From Gnetum montanum (taxonomy: Eukaryota > Streptophyta > Gnetopsida > Gnetales > Gnetaceae): 64,000 nt of DNA. A model generated the notes under the pieces. It saw nothing but the letters and a program-made list of their open reading frames with translations, did no database searches and was not told the origin of the DNA. Of the stretch, positions 1-13,052 are shown piece by piece. The DNA is taken from assembly GCA_015680685.1 (NCBI GenBank), contig MNCI01009519.1, forward strand, positions 1,277,208-1,341,207. Reading direction: 5' to 3'. Numbering within the stretch: position 1 is the stretch's first letter; each line of letters begins with the position of its first letter. Position numbers and translations under genes: made by a program.

Positions 1-2480
1 TGCCACCATCTTTCACTCCTCTACACCCTACTACAATAGACCCAACATTAATTGGAGAAACACATCACACTCAGTCTATGCCACAAACAACAAATTATAA
101 CATGTCAATGCCACTTTCAACATAGCCACAAAATACGAAATCATCAATGGTGGGTTTTACCATCACAAATCCAATAACTACTCACATGGTGTTGACCATG
201 AGACCACCATGCAACACAAGGGTCACACACTACATTTGTCCCATTTGTGCCTTAACTACTAGCAGAAACATCTTTTTCTTTGTTTGGCCCACAAGCCACA
301 ACCATAGTACAACCTTTTCCTTCTATCATACAACCCATAACGAGGCCACAAGCCTGACAAAAAATACCATAACCTTATGTACAAAACTCACAAACTATGA
401 GGCCACCACAAGACTTGGAACAAGGCTTCCAAATAATCCAAGACCTAATAGAGGAATTGAAGAGGCTTAAAGCCTCTAGCACACAAAATGTCAATATTAT
501 GGACTTCTACTAGGATGATTCCATAAGTCCTATAGTCCCACCCTTGACACTTCCTCTTGGTGTCCACATTCCATAATTTATCAAATATAATGGAGAAGGT
601 GACCCTAATGCTCACCTTATCATCTTTCAATCTGAATGTTTGCTCTTGTAGCCATGGCTTGATACCATCATGAGGATTTCCCCTATGTATTTGACTAGAA
701 AAGCACTTGACTAATATTGCACATTACCCAAAGGATCTATATCCTCTCTATAAGACTTAGTAGCCTAGTTTTTCAACTACTTCAAGTATAACTTTAAGGC
801 CAACACAACACTTGACCAACTATTGAAGGTCAAGTAAGTGTTCCTATAACCTATACAAAAATTCATTCACTAGTGGAATGGACTACTAAATGAGATACCA
901 AAGCCCATAGCTGAAGCCCACTTGTAAACCATATTCAAGGGAGTTGTTAATGACTTCATCAAGTTAAAACTTTACTACCTTGATCTAGGGTCTCTTAGCC
1001 AAGCATTTTCACAAACTAAAAACATAGAGGATGCTACAGAGGCTAGCCATGATCAAGCCTATATATCATATAAAAACCAACACACTTGAAGAGATAAAGT
1101 AATGAGTAAATAAAGAAACACTACTATATCAACCATGACCAAGGAAAACAAGACCAGAAACCAAGGGCTGAAGGTCTACCCACCCAAGGCTGTCACCAAT
1201 GACCACAGTAACCAACCATCAACTTCTAGGATTGATACATTAACAACAAATAGACCTAACTTTGAAAGGAAGGATAGGTCTAGGTACATTAAGTTGCCAC
1301 TAAAACCATCCGATTTGCTTAATCAACTATTAAGAAGTGGGTGCATGCAACGTAAATAAATGGCTGAAGTCACTCGAAAGAAACATGAGCGACTGTGTGA
1401 AATAGCCAAAGATCTCTCTCAAACAATGAAAGACGATCCCTCATTGCCTAGATACTTCAAGCTAGACCAATTTTGTCATTATCATCAATTACCTAGTCAT
1501 GATGCAGACTTCTTCTTTGTACTAAAGGATTACCTACAAAGGATGATAGATAGGGGGAACTAGTCTTAGATGCTTCTAACCCAGTTTAATCACAAAACCA
1601 ATCAATGAAGGTTTATAAAGACCCATTGAATGCCAATGATAGCCCTTATGTTATTTCAAAATTCAAAATTAATGATAATTGAAGACCTACAAAAGAACCA
1701 TTCATGATCCAAGTACCCATTTACAATGAGAGCGCTTCTTCAGCTTCCCATAGATCAAGATCTCCCTTAGTTGTGAGGGTACCATCACAAATACCTCTAA
1801 GATAACTTTTTGTCATCAAGGTTCCCCAACCTAGTACAACCTAAATAGTTGTAGCCCAACCAACTACACAATGACCTCCTATGATAGCCAATGCTACTAC
1901 CTCTTCCTTACAATCAATGGCTAAGAACCAAAAAATTTCATCCAACCAAAGGAGGAAGCATAGGAAAAAGCTTCACAACAAGGGAGACAAGTAGATGGAG
2001 GCACAAAAGGAAATGGACAAACCAAATCCCACTCCCATTTTGACTATACCTATGACCTCCTTTGCCCCATATCCTTCAACCAACAAGCCACAGGAGGATG
2101 CTAAATCCCACAACCAAAATAACAAAGAAGAGCCACATTATTCATAGCCTAAAACTAAAGTCCACCTTTTGGGACATATGGAGGAAGTAAAGCATAATTG
2201 AGGTTACAAGCCCACAGCCAACGACAAAAATTTCTTGAGTGCAATGGACTAAGTTAAGTAATTCCTAAAGCAAAAAAATACTAACTTAAGCTTTTATAAC
2301 ATGATTATGACTTTCACCACACATCGTGAGATGCTAGTCAAACTATTGATCTCCATACCTATTAGTGAGGATATTCCTACTAATGATGAAGCCATTCACG
2401 CATTAATGATTCCTCCTTCACTAGGAGAGGATAAATCAACACCCTTAACATTTTGCAATAGTGAAATTAAGGTTAATCCA
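1..2480 (+). pseudogene. Tat-type gag polyprotein, decayed, 5' end missing
   Basis: A proline/threonine-rich N-terminal part is open at 147-470. A one-base frame change then leads into a helical stretch near 415-475 and the Retrotrans_gag core from about 577, opening FIKYNGEGDPNAHLIIFQ, which matches the plant gypsy pattern Y.G.GDP..HL..F. A later block at 1135-1563 is one frame split by a single TAA; it ends in CHYHQLPSHDADFFFVLKDY, the C..H......H....C type zinc-finger region of Tat gags with the last Cys replaced by Phe. Gag would form the virus-like particle around the element RNA. Many stops fall where Gln or Trp is expected. The start codon and 5' LTR lie to the left of the window. Confidence 0.7.
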
Positions 2481-2499
2481 TAGAATGGCAAAGTGACTA

Positions 2500-2900
2500 C
2501 AGCCCCTCTATTCATAACCATATGCATAAGATAATTTAAAATACATCAAGTGCATATTGATGATGGAGTAATAACCAACATCATCCCATGCACCATTGTT
2601 GAAAACTTGGGCTTAACTAAGTAGGTATAACCTATGACTGTTGTAGCTCTTAATCCCTTTAATGAATTAAGAGTTTCCATCAAGGGGTCTATCCCCTTAG
2701 AGTTTGTAACTAAAGAATAATTTCCTACAACCACAAACTTCTTAGTGGTGGAAGAGAGACTAGGATTTAACTTGATCCTGGGAAGACCTTAGTTGGCTCA
2801 ATTATGAGCTATCTCCTCATTCATCCATCAAGAAATTTACCTTCCTTATGAGGGAGGTGAAATCATCATTCATGATGAAAACATGCCTCCCCTAGCTATT
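2500..2900 (+). pseudogene. retroviral-type aspartic protease of the Tat element
   Basis: The reading VHIDDGVITNIIPCTIVENL lines up with the protease active-site region of plant gypsy elements (D-G-G/S..N..P...L..LGL). About 60 codons on, FNLILGRP, followed by a Trp-to-stop change, matches the conserved LLGRPW motif, and a downstream SFIHQEIYLPYEGGE stretch matches the usual post-protease segment. The enzyme would cleave the Gag-Pol polyprotein inside the particle. Stops interrupt the frame, and the usual Ser/Thr next to the catalytic Asp is not seen. It follows gag with only a short spacer. Confidence 0.65.
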
Positions 2901-3342
2901 AACAATGTGGGCATAGAATAGGGGTCCAAAGTGGAGCTTCAAGAAGAAGCTCCTAGCCATGAAGAGAAAAAACCTAAGATAACCAATAATGACAAGAAGA
3001 AGTAATATGAGATATTATGGGATGAACTCCCTTTTAACATTTTAAGTGAAGGGGATGGTGAATAAAATCTTATACAGAGTAGGCCTTACTCACTCCTTAA
3101 TTCTACAAAGATTAGGAAGAATCTACACAAATGAATTTTACCTTAACCTTCCTATATCTCTATGACCAGATGCCACGATAGCCAAATGACCTTATTTTTT
3201 CTTTTTCAATTTATTATATCTTTGTTATGCACATAGCCTATGCATGTAGCCCTAAATTTATTTACATTATTACTTATTTTCTACAACCCTTCTTTATTTT
3301 TAACTTATGTTTTAAACATTAATAAAAATGTCTCTTTGAGAT
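2901..3342 (+). other. Post-protease linker and non-coding spacer
   Basis: An acidic, lysine-rich reading continues for about 60 codons (EEAPSHEEKKPK region) and then dissolves into AT-rich sequence. No RT follows here, although in a normal element it would begin within a few hundred bases. I see no further domain. Confidence 0.4.
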
Positions 3343-3560
3343 CTAGTTTGTTATGACCTTAAACTCGCATTCCTATCTGCTAAAACATAAAATTGGCACT
3401 ATGACCCACTAAGGCCTAAAACTGACACTATGGCCTACTAAGGTGTAAAACTGGCACTACGATCTGCTATGACCTTAAACTAGTGTTTTTGTCTACAAGA
3501 CATTAAACTAGCAACATAGTCATAATCGCACAATATAACCTATGTCTATAATGGCCTAAA
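3343..3560 (+). repeat. 29-bp tandem repeat, cluster 1
   Basis: Units start at 3401, 3430 and 3459, each 29 bp, of the form ATGGCCTACTAAGG followed by TTAAACTAGCAT-like sequence; weaker units flank them. The same unit with the same 29-bp period recurs at 12966-13052 and 16788-16880. The clusters bracket the block inserted between protease and RT and follow the integrase. Confidence 0.8.
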
Positions 3561-3979
3561 ACTAGAAAATTTTCCTTACATCAATTAGCCATAAACAAAA
3601 TGTCAATATAGCAATGTTTACAAAATTTACTACTATGAATTCATATAGCCAAAATAGAACCATTATTTAAAATTAAAATGTCCATAAATACAATGTGTAG
3701 TAATGATGCCAAAGAATAACCATCCATAACATAGTCTTCACTAACTGTAGCCATCAACATAAAAACAAAAACAAATAGCCAACAAGCTAAACTAAAGGAA
3801 GCTACTAAAGAGCATCTAGAGAAGAAGATGGTGGGTCATTTCCACCCTCATGAATAAGGTAGTCAATGTTTCTTAAGACCTAAAATGCAACAACATATAG
3901 CCAGTTAGTAAACCATAACCAAGATCTTGACTTAAAACCAAAAAATTGAAACATAAAATAGATCAAACCTATGGAGAGT
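3561..3979. other. AT-rich stretch, nothing recognised
   Basis: No open frame, repeat or motif beyond short AGCCA-containing runs. It lies between the 29-bp repeat and the 3' end of the antisense gene and may hold that gene's terminator region. Confidence 0.4.
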
Positions 3980-6900
3980 TTGACTCCCTTACTTCTAGGG
4001 ATAGATGGGGAAGGCCTTACTCCAAATGATGGAGTATCTGGTCCTCTATCATGTTGACCTAGTCAACATATCCAAGATCAACACCTAAAAGAATGTTGAA
4101 TCTATCTATAGTAGTCCAAGTAGGAGGCTCATGAGTAATAGCAGCTGTAGTAGTCTCACCTGCAATGGTAGTAATATGAAGAGTAGGGTATTTCTTATCC
4201 TTTAGAGTGCTTTCAAATAGTTGATCAACACTCTCTACTTGGATCCCCTAAGTGAATAACTCCCTCTTGGGTCATTCAATCAACTCTTCTTTAAGCCATT
4301 TCAAGTAAGCCCCACAATCAGCCTTATACTGCCGCTTGTGGGCCTTTTTTGTCCTAACCCACTACAAAACCCAAGCATAGTAATCCTTTTAGTCTTCAAC
4401 CTTTTGAGAGATGAGTTTCATCTACATATGTTGCTCCACCATCTCCCATATGACTACTACTTTATCCTAAACAACATGGTAGTAGCAGGCCCAAGTGATC
4501 TCCTTAGTCTGTAACTTCCCTAGGTTAGCCACTTGGGCTTCCAAAAAGGATTTATGGTCTCAAAGATCCCTAATCATATCCTCCTACCTTTGAATCTTTT
4601 CCATCACAGCCATAACTTCCTCCAATAGGGATTCATTGGACCTCTCTAGCTCCTATGAATCTTTTGCACATGACATTGCTAAATTAGTGGTAGTGTTGTA
4701 TAGCTTCATAGGTACACTAGGCATCTTAGAGGGAAGTCTACACAAAGATTCTACTTCCATGTCCCTTTTTGAGTCCTACTTCATGGATGGTATTGCATAA
4801 AGCATAAAAGACAACCATAACATACAAACTTAAAATCCATAATGTAAACAAATACTACAATCAAAGCGCATAAAACAAAATCCTTACCTATCTTGGGTGC
4901 AACCTGATGTAGTCGATTGATGATGTCCTTAGCCATTTCATGTAGGAACTCCACTTTTCTAGAGTCTCCACCCATGGTTTTGTGTGAAACATAGGGATGG
5001 GATCTTGCACTAGTGGCTTAGGAACTACTATAAGCATAATAATCATTAAAAGGTTAAGATGACAACCAAATGTAACTAATGCAATATAACAACAATATTA
5101 AGGAATAAGCATACTTGACTCATTCTCCTCTTCCTCCTCTAGGATGATGATTGGAGAGGTACCTAGTACCACCTCACCAAACAAGGCACCTAGATCATCT
5201 ATGCCTACATTAGCAAGTCCTTCAACCATAGGTTTCTTTATGAGTTCCTATTCTACATGTCTTTGTTCTACCTCTCTAGTAGCTTTGGCTACTATAACCT
5301 CATGCTTATCTACAATCATATCACATAGAGACACATGAAATCATAAGGTAGCCATAAAATTTTAAAATAAAAAATAGCCAAAGTTACACAAAGAATACCT
5401 ACAACTGCCTGCTATGATGGCTTAAGCTTAAACTTAAGCTTCTTTGTGGGAGGCTATTTTGATGTTGGGAGTGCCTCCTCCATTGGCCTCTTAATTTTCT
5501 CTCTAACTATCTCTTTGGCCTCCATGCATCATTGTCTAGCATCATCAACATCAGTACTATCAGGAGACTCATACTGCCTAGCATTAAGATTCTTAGTGGT
5601 AATGGATAATGTCTCATCCACCCCCTCTAGTGGATTATAGGCCTACATTGTTGGATAAATGTGTTTTATCCAAGGCCTAGAAAGTTGTCTTAGGTCTTGC
5701 AAAACCCATTTTCCATTCCTACACACCACCATAAACTCCACAACCCTCTTTAGATAACCTGCAAAAAATGCAAATTGCATATGGATTATTGTAGAGGTGT
5801 CAACATGAGTCTAAGAATCTCCTCTCAAACCTCAATAGCCAAAGTAGTAGCCCAATAAAATTTGATGCCCTCCATCAAGACCTTCTAAAAGGTCCACCCC
5901 TGTGCTAGGCCAATTACCTTCTTCTATGATAGTAGTTTGGGAAATGCACAAGACCTAAACAAACGATATGATTTCTTTGCATTAGGATTTGTGAAGATAT
6001 CCATTGAAATTCTAGGGTGGTCCATGCTATCACCTAGCCACTTTAAAACTTCCTCACAATGGCTTGATTCCCTCATTACCTTAGTAGGAACCTTGGCCCC
6101 ATTAGTGGGGACCCTAGATAAGTCATAAAAGAGGCTAGCACTTATGTCAATGTTTACCTTAACACCTCAAATGATGGTGCTAAAGTGACCAACCTCCTCA
6201 TCAAAGAAGTCAATAACATGCAACATCTCCATAGCAGTAATGGAAGGAATAGGTTCCATAAATACATCAAGAAAACCTACATGCTAGATGTTTACTTGAA
6301 CATATCCAAGTGCTTATTCCCTTAGCCATTCCTATGCTAATTTCACATCACCAAACCTCAAGATGAGGGTTTCCTCATGATGTGAGCTTGAAAGTGGTAT
6401 AGTGACATCAACTGAAGTAGAAGGTCTTGTGAAGAAACAACCAAATGTTAGCATCCATGTGAGAAATTTTAAAAACCAAGAAAATAAATAAAACACTTAA
6501 TGCCATCAAACACTAGAAGTTATATGTTCACGTTTACTAAAATTTTGCAATGTAGAGGTTCCAACTACATGAGTCTGATCCATGTTACCAACATCTACCC
6601 ACCAGTTGTGCATCATCTTATCATCCTTACACTTCTTGTAGGCCATGTTGAACCTAGTGGTGTATTCATCAAAGTTCCCTCTTAAATGTTGATATAGAAC
6701 AAATTTGATTTGATGACTCTTGGTGAATTTGTCCAAAGTAGTTTTAGCCACTGCCAAGACTTTGTCATTAATGATCAAACCCTCCTCATTGTCCTTGTAC
6801 CTATAAGAAGTAAAATTAATGAATTTAAGGAAAGAAGTTAAGCCAAAACCATAAAAAACATTACAATAACCATGTTTACCCTTGTAGATGTTACATGGTG

Positions 6901-7340
6901 CCAAGCAAGTTCTAGAATAGTGTGTGGACTCTATGTGCCACCATCAGAGTATTATTAGCATTATACTGACTATACTTTGGCATTGTCTAGATATCCGACA
7001 GGTATTGTGAACTTATGGCATCTATGAGTCCCTCTATGGTTTTAGGAACTGATTTATTAGTAATGTAGTTAGTAATTAGTCCTGATGCCTAAGGCAATAG
7101 GGTATCCATAACAACCCCAACTACATTCGTGAATAAGTGTGACAACAACATCACATTGAAGTTCTTGAAGAAGTAGGTAAGGAAGTGCCTTACCATAGGT
7201 TGAAACCACAATGAGAGCTTTCCAATAGGCATGTCATGTAGTGGAGTTTTGGTCTTCGAATGGCCAATGTAGCACAAAATGCCTACCAGCACCACTATAA
7301 TGAGAATAGGCCTCAAGAAGACCTTGCACAAAATAAAGCA
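3980..7340 (-). pseudogene. Antisense intron-containing orphan gene inside the Tat element
   Basis: A coding-like minus-strand frame can be followed leftwards from about 7325, near a 3' splice site ending TTTGTGCAAG, to about 3980. Five short introns fit GT-AG and keep the frame when removed: 6801-6879, 6412-6588, 5310-5398, 5028-5114 and 4776-4887. One removes an in-frame TAA. Exon 6589-6800 is fully open. The exon from 6411 to about 5640 has a one-base frame change near its end. The 5400-5640 part is acidic, then basic (KRPMEE, KKLKFKLKP, possibly nuclear). The last exon (4775-3980) looks coiled-coil rich (ELERSNESLLEEVMAVMEK). A possible first exon starts with ATG at 8976. I recognise no catalytic domain. 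Tat elements are known to carry antisense ORFs of unknown role; a captured host gene is the alternative, since introns survive retrotransposition only in antisense. Confidence 0.6.
5310..5398 (-). other. Predicted intron in antisense gene
   Basis: The donor reads GTAG|GTATTC and the acceptor GATATGATTGTAG|ATAAGC on the minus strand, 89 nt long. Splicing is phase 1 and joins Val-Val to Asp-Lys-His in frame. It is the clearest of the five introns together with 6801-6879 (GG|GTAAAC ... CTTCTTATAG|GTAC). Confidence 0.6.
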
Positions 7341-9399
7341 AAACCATTGTGACCAATTAGAATTTCTTAATAGGTTAGGAAAACATCTAGTTGGAGGTGA
7401 AATTAGTCTCTATAAAAATTTCTAAGGTGTTTATCCAATAAGCTTAATAAATTCCATAAGAAGGCACTATTACAACCTTTCAAAGTAAAAGCATAATGAC
7501 CTATTAGAGTTACTTAGCAAATTTAGGCAAAACACCTAGTCAAAGGTGAAATTAACCTCTATGAAAAGCTCTAAGGTGTTTTTCTGAATTAGCCTAAGTA
7601 ATTTCATCACAACCTTATATAACCTTGCATTATGAGAAATTGGAATTTCATTACAAATTTAGAGAAAATTCCCTAAGTCAAAGGTGAGATTAGCTTCTAT
7701 AAAAAGCTCTTAGCTGTTTACCTAAATTAGCTTGAGAAATTCCAAAAAAAACATTGATACCATATTTTATAGCCTTTATAACCAAAAAACTTATGACCAA
7801 AACTATATATTAGTATAAATTATGCATAAATTTATGAAAAAACATCTAAATTATGCATAAATCTGGAAAAAAGCAAGCATAAGTTAAGAAAAAACATCTA
7901 AAATTATGCAAAGCATGCATAAATTTGGAAAAAATATCTAAAATATACACAAATTTAAAAAAATCCATGAAGCCATAAAAAAGCTTATTTAAAATAGAAA
8001 AATATTTTCCTCTCCTAGAAAAAGTAAAAAATCATCCACTTCTATTTTGGGTAATGTACTATAATTGTCAGTTTTTCCATGATCTGCACAACCTTAGCGA
8101 AAAATTCATTTTAAATCAAATTGGAGTGATTTGACCTCCATTGAAAAGCTGAAAAAAAATCCTATACAGCCATGATTAGATAATAGCAAAATCCTTGGTC
8201 ATTTTCTTATGAAAACTTTGCAAATCTACATGAAATTACAAAAGTAGCACAAATAGCATAACTACACAATTTAGGAAAATAGCCATAACTCCCTTGTTTC
8301 AAAGCCAAATTAAATGAAATAAAAACCATTTGGAAGCTTATAAAAGGGCTAAAAATACATAGCCTTTGATTTTACAAATGTGCAACTTTTTTACCAAGAA
8401 AAAGTACACAAATTGGCTTGCTTTTTCATAACAAAACTTCAAAATCCCAAAGCCTAAACTTCATATAGCCATTAAAATAGTCAAAATAGCCTAAACTATT
8501 ACAACCCATTTAAATTAACATCAAAATAATGGGGTATGATTTTGTAAAAATTTAATTTTAACAAATCCTATGGCCTAGATTTGAGAAAATGGCCATACCC
8601 CAAGATTTTGAGAAAAAAACACAAAACAACAAGGCCTATTTTCAAAATCAAATCTGCAAATGCTAAAGTGATAAAACAACCATAGATCTAAATGGAAGTA
8701 GCCAAAATAGGAGGTGGGATTTTTTCAAAATTATAACTTAATTCCCCATTGTAGTAGATCTAAAAAAATAGGCCTAACACTTGGAAGGCAAAAAAAACTA
8801 GCAAAAAATAAACCATGAAAACAAAGGCAAAAATAGGTAGAATTTCTAGCCTTGGAGTAATGATAGATGGATCCTTGATGGAGATAGGCCTAAGAGCCTT
8901 TTAAAAATCCCTTGAATGCTCATCCATCCATTGAATTTTAGGAGTTTTTTTTCCCTCCTATCTATTTGGATGCCATGGCAAGGCGAACATAGAGAGAAGG
9001 AGGGAATTTGAAAAAGATAAGAGTCCTATGTTGCCTGTAGGAGAGATGGGAGGCTTCGATGTAGAAGATTGGTTGTGGCTACCACAATAATCTCTACCAG
9101 AGCTCTCATCCAATACACTATTGCTGAAGAATGACAATTATGATCAAATGTTTACATATCTTGACTTATAAAACCCACCTAAACCTTAACAAAACCCCAA
9201 CTGCTAATTCAATGCACCATGACTACAAGTGCACTAAAGAAGAAAGGGGGAAATTTTAGTTCACATTGGTTTTAAGGGGGAAACAACTTCACTTTTCAAA
9301 ATTTAAAACTTTTGAATTATGGGCCCCACAGTGTCCTTGCTTTTTTATCAAACTTGCTTCAATGCTGAGATTGTTACTAATTTAATCACTTAAGACATT
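7341..9399. other. AT-rich, mostly non-coding; possible first exon of antisense gene
   Basis: Long A/T-rich runs with repeated words such as CATAAATTTGGAAAAA (7790-7950). On the minus strand a short reading from ATG at 8976 (MASK, a stop, then IGGKKTPKIQWMDEH) to about 8838 might be the first exon of the antisense gene, but its fifth codon is a stop and no splice partner is obvious. Otherwise I see nothing. Confidence 0.35.
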
Positions 9400-12300
9400 A
9401 TGGCAACCTTACCATGCTTCCATGCTAGGAATACCATATCCAACATGGACACATGTTTATCATTTTATAGATTTATTAGACTTACAAATATCTTTCTATT
9501 TTTAGCAACCCAAACTTACCTTTTCAACATCGAGTTTTCAAATTTAGGCAAAACATGAGAATGTCTAAACACCATGGATTTTCACGTTGGGCCAATAATG
9601 CCTAGGATGCAAGAAGTGGGGTGACAATTATTCTTACCTCCAAGCACTCATTTATCATAATTTTGACTCCAAAGTGGGTGCCACATGACCTAGAACCCCT
9701 CCAAGTATCTCCAACAACCTCAAAATCTCACCAAACCAAGTCAAAAATAGTCAAAATTGGTCAAAATCTAGGATTTGGTGTTCTTCATGCTAGGGGAGAC
9801 TTCTTCCATGTTGATCCTTTCATCCTCAATGTGTATATCTTGGGGGAAGCCAAAAATAACCTAAGTTGATGACTTAAGAACCATATTTCGATACATGATA
9901 ATCCCTAGACCTTGTCAGAATGCTCTGAAGCTTCCAAAAGCTCCAAAATGGGTTTAAAATAGTAAAAATCTATCATCCTCATTTTTTCCACTTTGGGGCT
10001 TCCATTCCCAACATGGAAGAAGTGGTGAAGTTGCATGATGTACTTAGAAGCCTCAAAACTATCAAATCTTGACACCTAACATTAACCATCAACACTGGCA
10101 ACCCTAGAGGTCAACATGCATGGTTGATAAGTTGTAGATTTGGCCTAGAACTTTATTAATTCATAGGATCTCTTCCATGCTAAGCCTTCCACCCCTAGTG
10201 TGGAAAAATGGGGGAAGCCTAAAAACCCCCCTCACAACCCCCTCGCAACTAGATCTTGACCTTAGGCACTGATGACCAATGTTAGCAACTTTGTGAGCAC
10301 TCATGCATGACAAGATCAATAAAAAATGATCAAAAAATATTTTCCTTCAATTTTCCATGTTGAGCATAGATTCCCTAGTATGAAAAAAGTGGGGAAAGTC
10401 CAAAAATGTTTTATGACCCTTGAAATAATCAAATTTCAGGGTTAGATGGCAATAGGCAACACCAACAACTATAAGGGCCTGCATGCATAATCAAAAATGG
10501 CAAAAAATGATAAAAAAGCTTTCCCAAAAATTTTCCACACTAAGCATGGAAGACCCAATGTGGAAAAAGTGGGGGAAGTTCAAAAAATTCTTTATCAATC
10601 TTGAAATAACCAAAATTTCACATCCAGTAGCAATCATCATCACCAACAACCTGGGAAGCCTACATGCATGCTTTAGAGTAGCCAAAAGTAATCAAAAATC
10701 ATTCCCCCAAACTTTTCATGCTAAGCATAGAAGTCCTTATGTGGATAAATATGGGGAAGCCCAAAAATTACCTTATCACATTTGAGATGACTAATTGTTG
10801 ACATCAGATGTTGGTAGTTAATGCCAACAAATGAGGAAACATGCATGCACATTTGAAAATGATAAAAATTGATCATAAAGCTTTTTCCCTATTTTTCCAC
10901 ATTGAGTATGGAAGCCCCAACATGGAAAAATATGGGGAAGTTTCAAAAATGCCTTTTCAACATTAAAAAATTAAAATTTTAACATCAAGTAGTAGCAATT
11001 ATTGCCAACAACCCTGGAAACCAACATGCATGGTCAAAATTAGCAAAAAAAATATTTTCCCCCATTCTTCCATGGTGACCATGGAAACCCCAACATGGAA
11101 AAATGGGGGAAATCCCAAAAACCATCCATCAATCTTCAAGATAGCCAAATTTTAACACTAGGCATTAACCATCATTGCCAGCACCCTTAGGAACCAACAT
11201 ACAAGATCAAAAGTGATAATAAAGCATCAAAAACCTTTCCCCTTATTTCTTCATTCTAAGTATGGAAGCCCCAATGTGGAAAGAGTGGGGAATTCCAAAA
11301 ACCACTTAAGAAACCTCTAAAATGACTAGTTTTAACTCTAAACCTTAGTAGCCCCGAAGGTTGACATACAAAGTCAATTGAGGTCAAAATTGATTAAAAA
11401 TCCACACACCCTTGTTTCCATGATGAGATTTCTAACCTTAGCATGGAATAAATGAGAAAATCCAATAAACCACTTATGGATACCTAAAATTACCAAAACT
11501 TGACACCAAATAGTAGTCCTCAACCCCAGTAACCATGGAGGTTGACATGCAAAGTCGATTGAGGTCAAACTCAGTCAAAAATTCACTTACCCTTGTTTTC
11601 CACACTGAGATTTCTATCCCTAGTGTGGAATAAATGGGGAAAAATAAAAAAACACTTAGGAATACCCAAAATTATAAAATTTTGACATGGATCCATAGCC
11701 CTTGACCTTGACAATATTGGGAGGCAACATGCATGGTTGATTGTAACCTGACTTGGCCTAGATCTAGGATTCTTAGTTCCTCCATCCTAGATTAACCTCC
11801 CCAATGTGAAAAAAGGGGGAAATTTTTCTTTTCCACTTTTGGGGGTAATATGACACTCCCAACTATCAAAGATCTTTGCCAGAGAACCCCAAGACCTTAG
11901 AGCCTCAAGATTTTACTTGCCTAACTTTGTTCCAATCTCCAAAATCCATTCTCCCCCCACCTCCCCTCCCCCATTCTTCCATTCTAGAGTAACTCCCCCA
12001 ACATGGAAATAGTAAGGAAGACCTTAAGTGCTTTTAAAAAGCCTTCAAACATGCTCAACATCAACCAAAAACTTCCAGAATCAAAGTTTGTAATCCTAAG
12101 GGATTGAAAACCTAGTCAAGTTCCCTAAAATCACTTTGAATTCATCATACAAGTGTCCCCCCCATCTCTCCACACTAAAGATACTATACCAAGCATGGAA
12201 GAAGTAAGGAATTTCATTTCAACACCTATTAACACCCAAAATGACGTTGAATTACCTCAGAGTGAAAGTTGAGAGATGCACAAGTTCAACTATGGGCTCC

Positions 12301-12610
12301 AGCCACTTGTTTAACCATTTTTGCCTTATTTTTTCTTGTATTTTTGTTCCCCATGCTAATCCCCTTCTTTTCCATGCTGGCCAACATGGAAACAAAGGGG
12401 GAAGACTTTAGAACCTACTTTCTGGCCCTTATAGACCTCCAAACAGCCCAATTTTGATGGGTCTAACCTTTTGCTACCTTTTGAAGGTCCTAAGACTTAA
12501 ATTCTAGACCTATAAACATCCAAAAATATATTTTCCTTACTCTCCACACTAAATTTCATTGTTTCCACACTGAGTCTAGTGTGGAAGTGTCAAGACACTT
12601 GATTTTTTGG
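9400..12610 (+). repeat. Satellite-like tandem array, ~180-bp monomer, about 17 copies
   Basis: A landmark (CAACATGGAA or GTGTGGAAAAA followed by GGGGAAG..CAAAAA) recurs at about 9440, 9605, 9828, 10010, 10199, 10379, 10559, 10741, 10921, 11093, 11274, 11441, 11623, 11801, 12000, 12191, 12381 and 12577. Most spacings are 170-195 bp. Each monomer pairs TTCCACACT/TTCCATGTT with a near-complement 20-35 bp on, and many contain a CATGCATG palindrome. Copies are diverged. Tandem repeats in non-coding parts of Tat elements are known (the pea PisTR-A repeats of Ogre), and this array fits that picture. Confidence 0.8.
12563..12586. other. Perfect 9-bp inverted repeat in last monomer
   Basis: TTCCACACT (12563-12571) and AGTGTGGAA (12578-12586) are exact complements around a 6-nt loop. 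This is the clearest instance of the dyad present in degraded form in the other monomers of the array. Confidence 0.7.
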
Positions 12611-12965
12611 TCTAAATAGCCTTGAAACAACCCTAATTAATGTCTAAACTTACCTATTAGACTTGTAGCTTTAGAACATGGCCTGATAAGGCCTAAAAAT
12701 AACAAAAATTAACCATTTTTTACCTATATTAACCACACTTTATCATATATGGCCTATTTTACTTAATTTTTGACTTCTTATGTAATGTTTTGGCTTGGTT
12801 TTTAGACTTATGTTGCCTTATGGACATGGTTGACCTTCTATGGCCTCTATACAACTTTATATGTTTTTTTATCTTATAAAAGCTCTATTTTCATTTTTTA
12901 GCTTTTAAATGGTATCAAATATTGGTCTTTGACCTTCCTTGACCACCATTTAATACCATATGACC
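12611..12965. other. Non-coding spacer before repeat cluster 2
   Basis: AT-rich sequence with many GGCCT-containing words. No coding frame or element end is recognisable. Confidence 0.4.
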
Positions 12966-13052
12966 ATGGCCTACTAAGGCATTAAACTAGCATCATGGCC
13001 CACTACGGCCTTAAACTAGCATCATGGCCAACTAAGGCCTTAAATTGGTGAA
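12966..13052 (+). repeat. 29-bp tandem repeat, cluster 2
   Basis: Three consecutive 29-bp units start at 12966, 12995 and 13024 (ATGGCCTACTAAGGCATTAA, then ACTAGCATC). They match clusters at 3401 and 16817. This cluster sits just upstream of the RT-coding half of the Tat element. Confidence 0.85.

Noticed and set aside
4781-4975. Minus-strand frame starting MGGDSRKVEF
   Set aside because: It looks protein-like, but the overlapping frame (VPKPLVQDPIPMFHTKPW) fits the splice phases on both sides of the exon, so this one is taken as the shadow.
9400-12610. Possible CRISPR-like array
   Set aside because: Monomers are ~180 bp, diverged and contiguous with no unique spacers, and the context is a plant retrotransposon.
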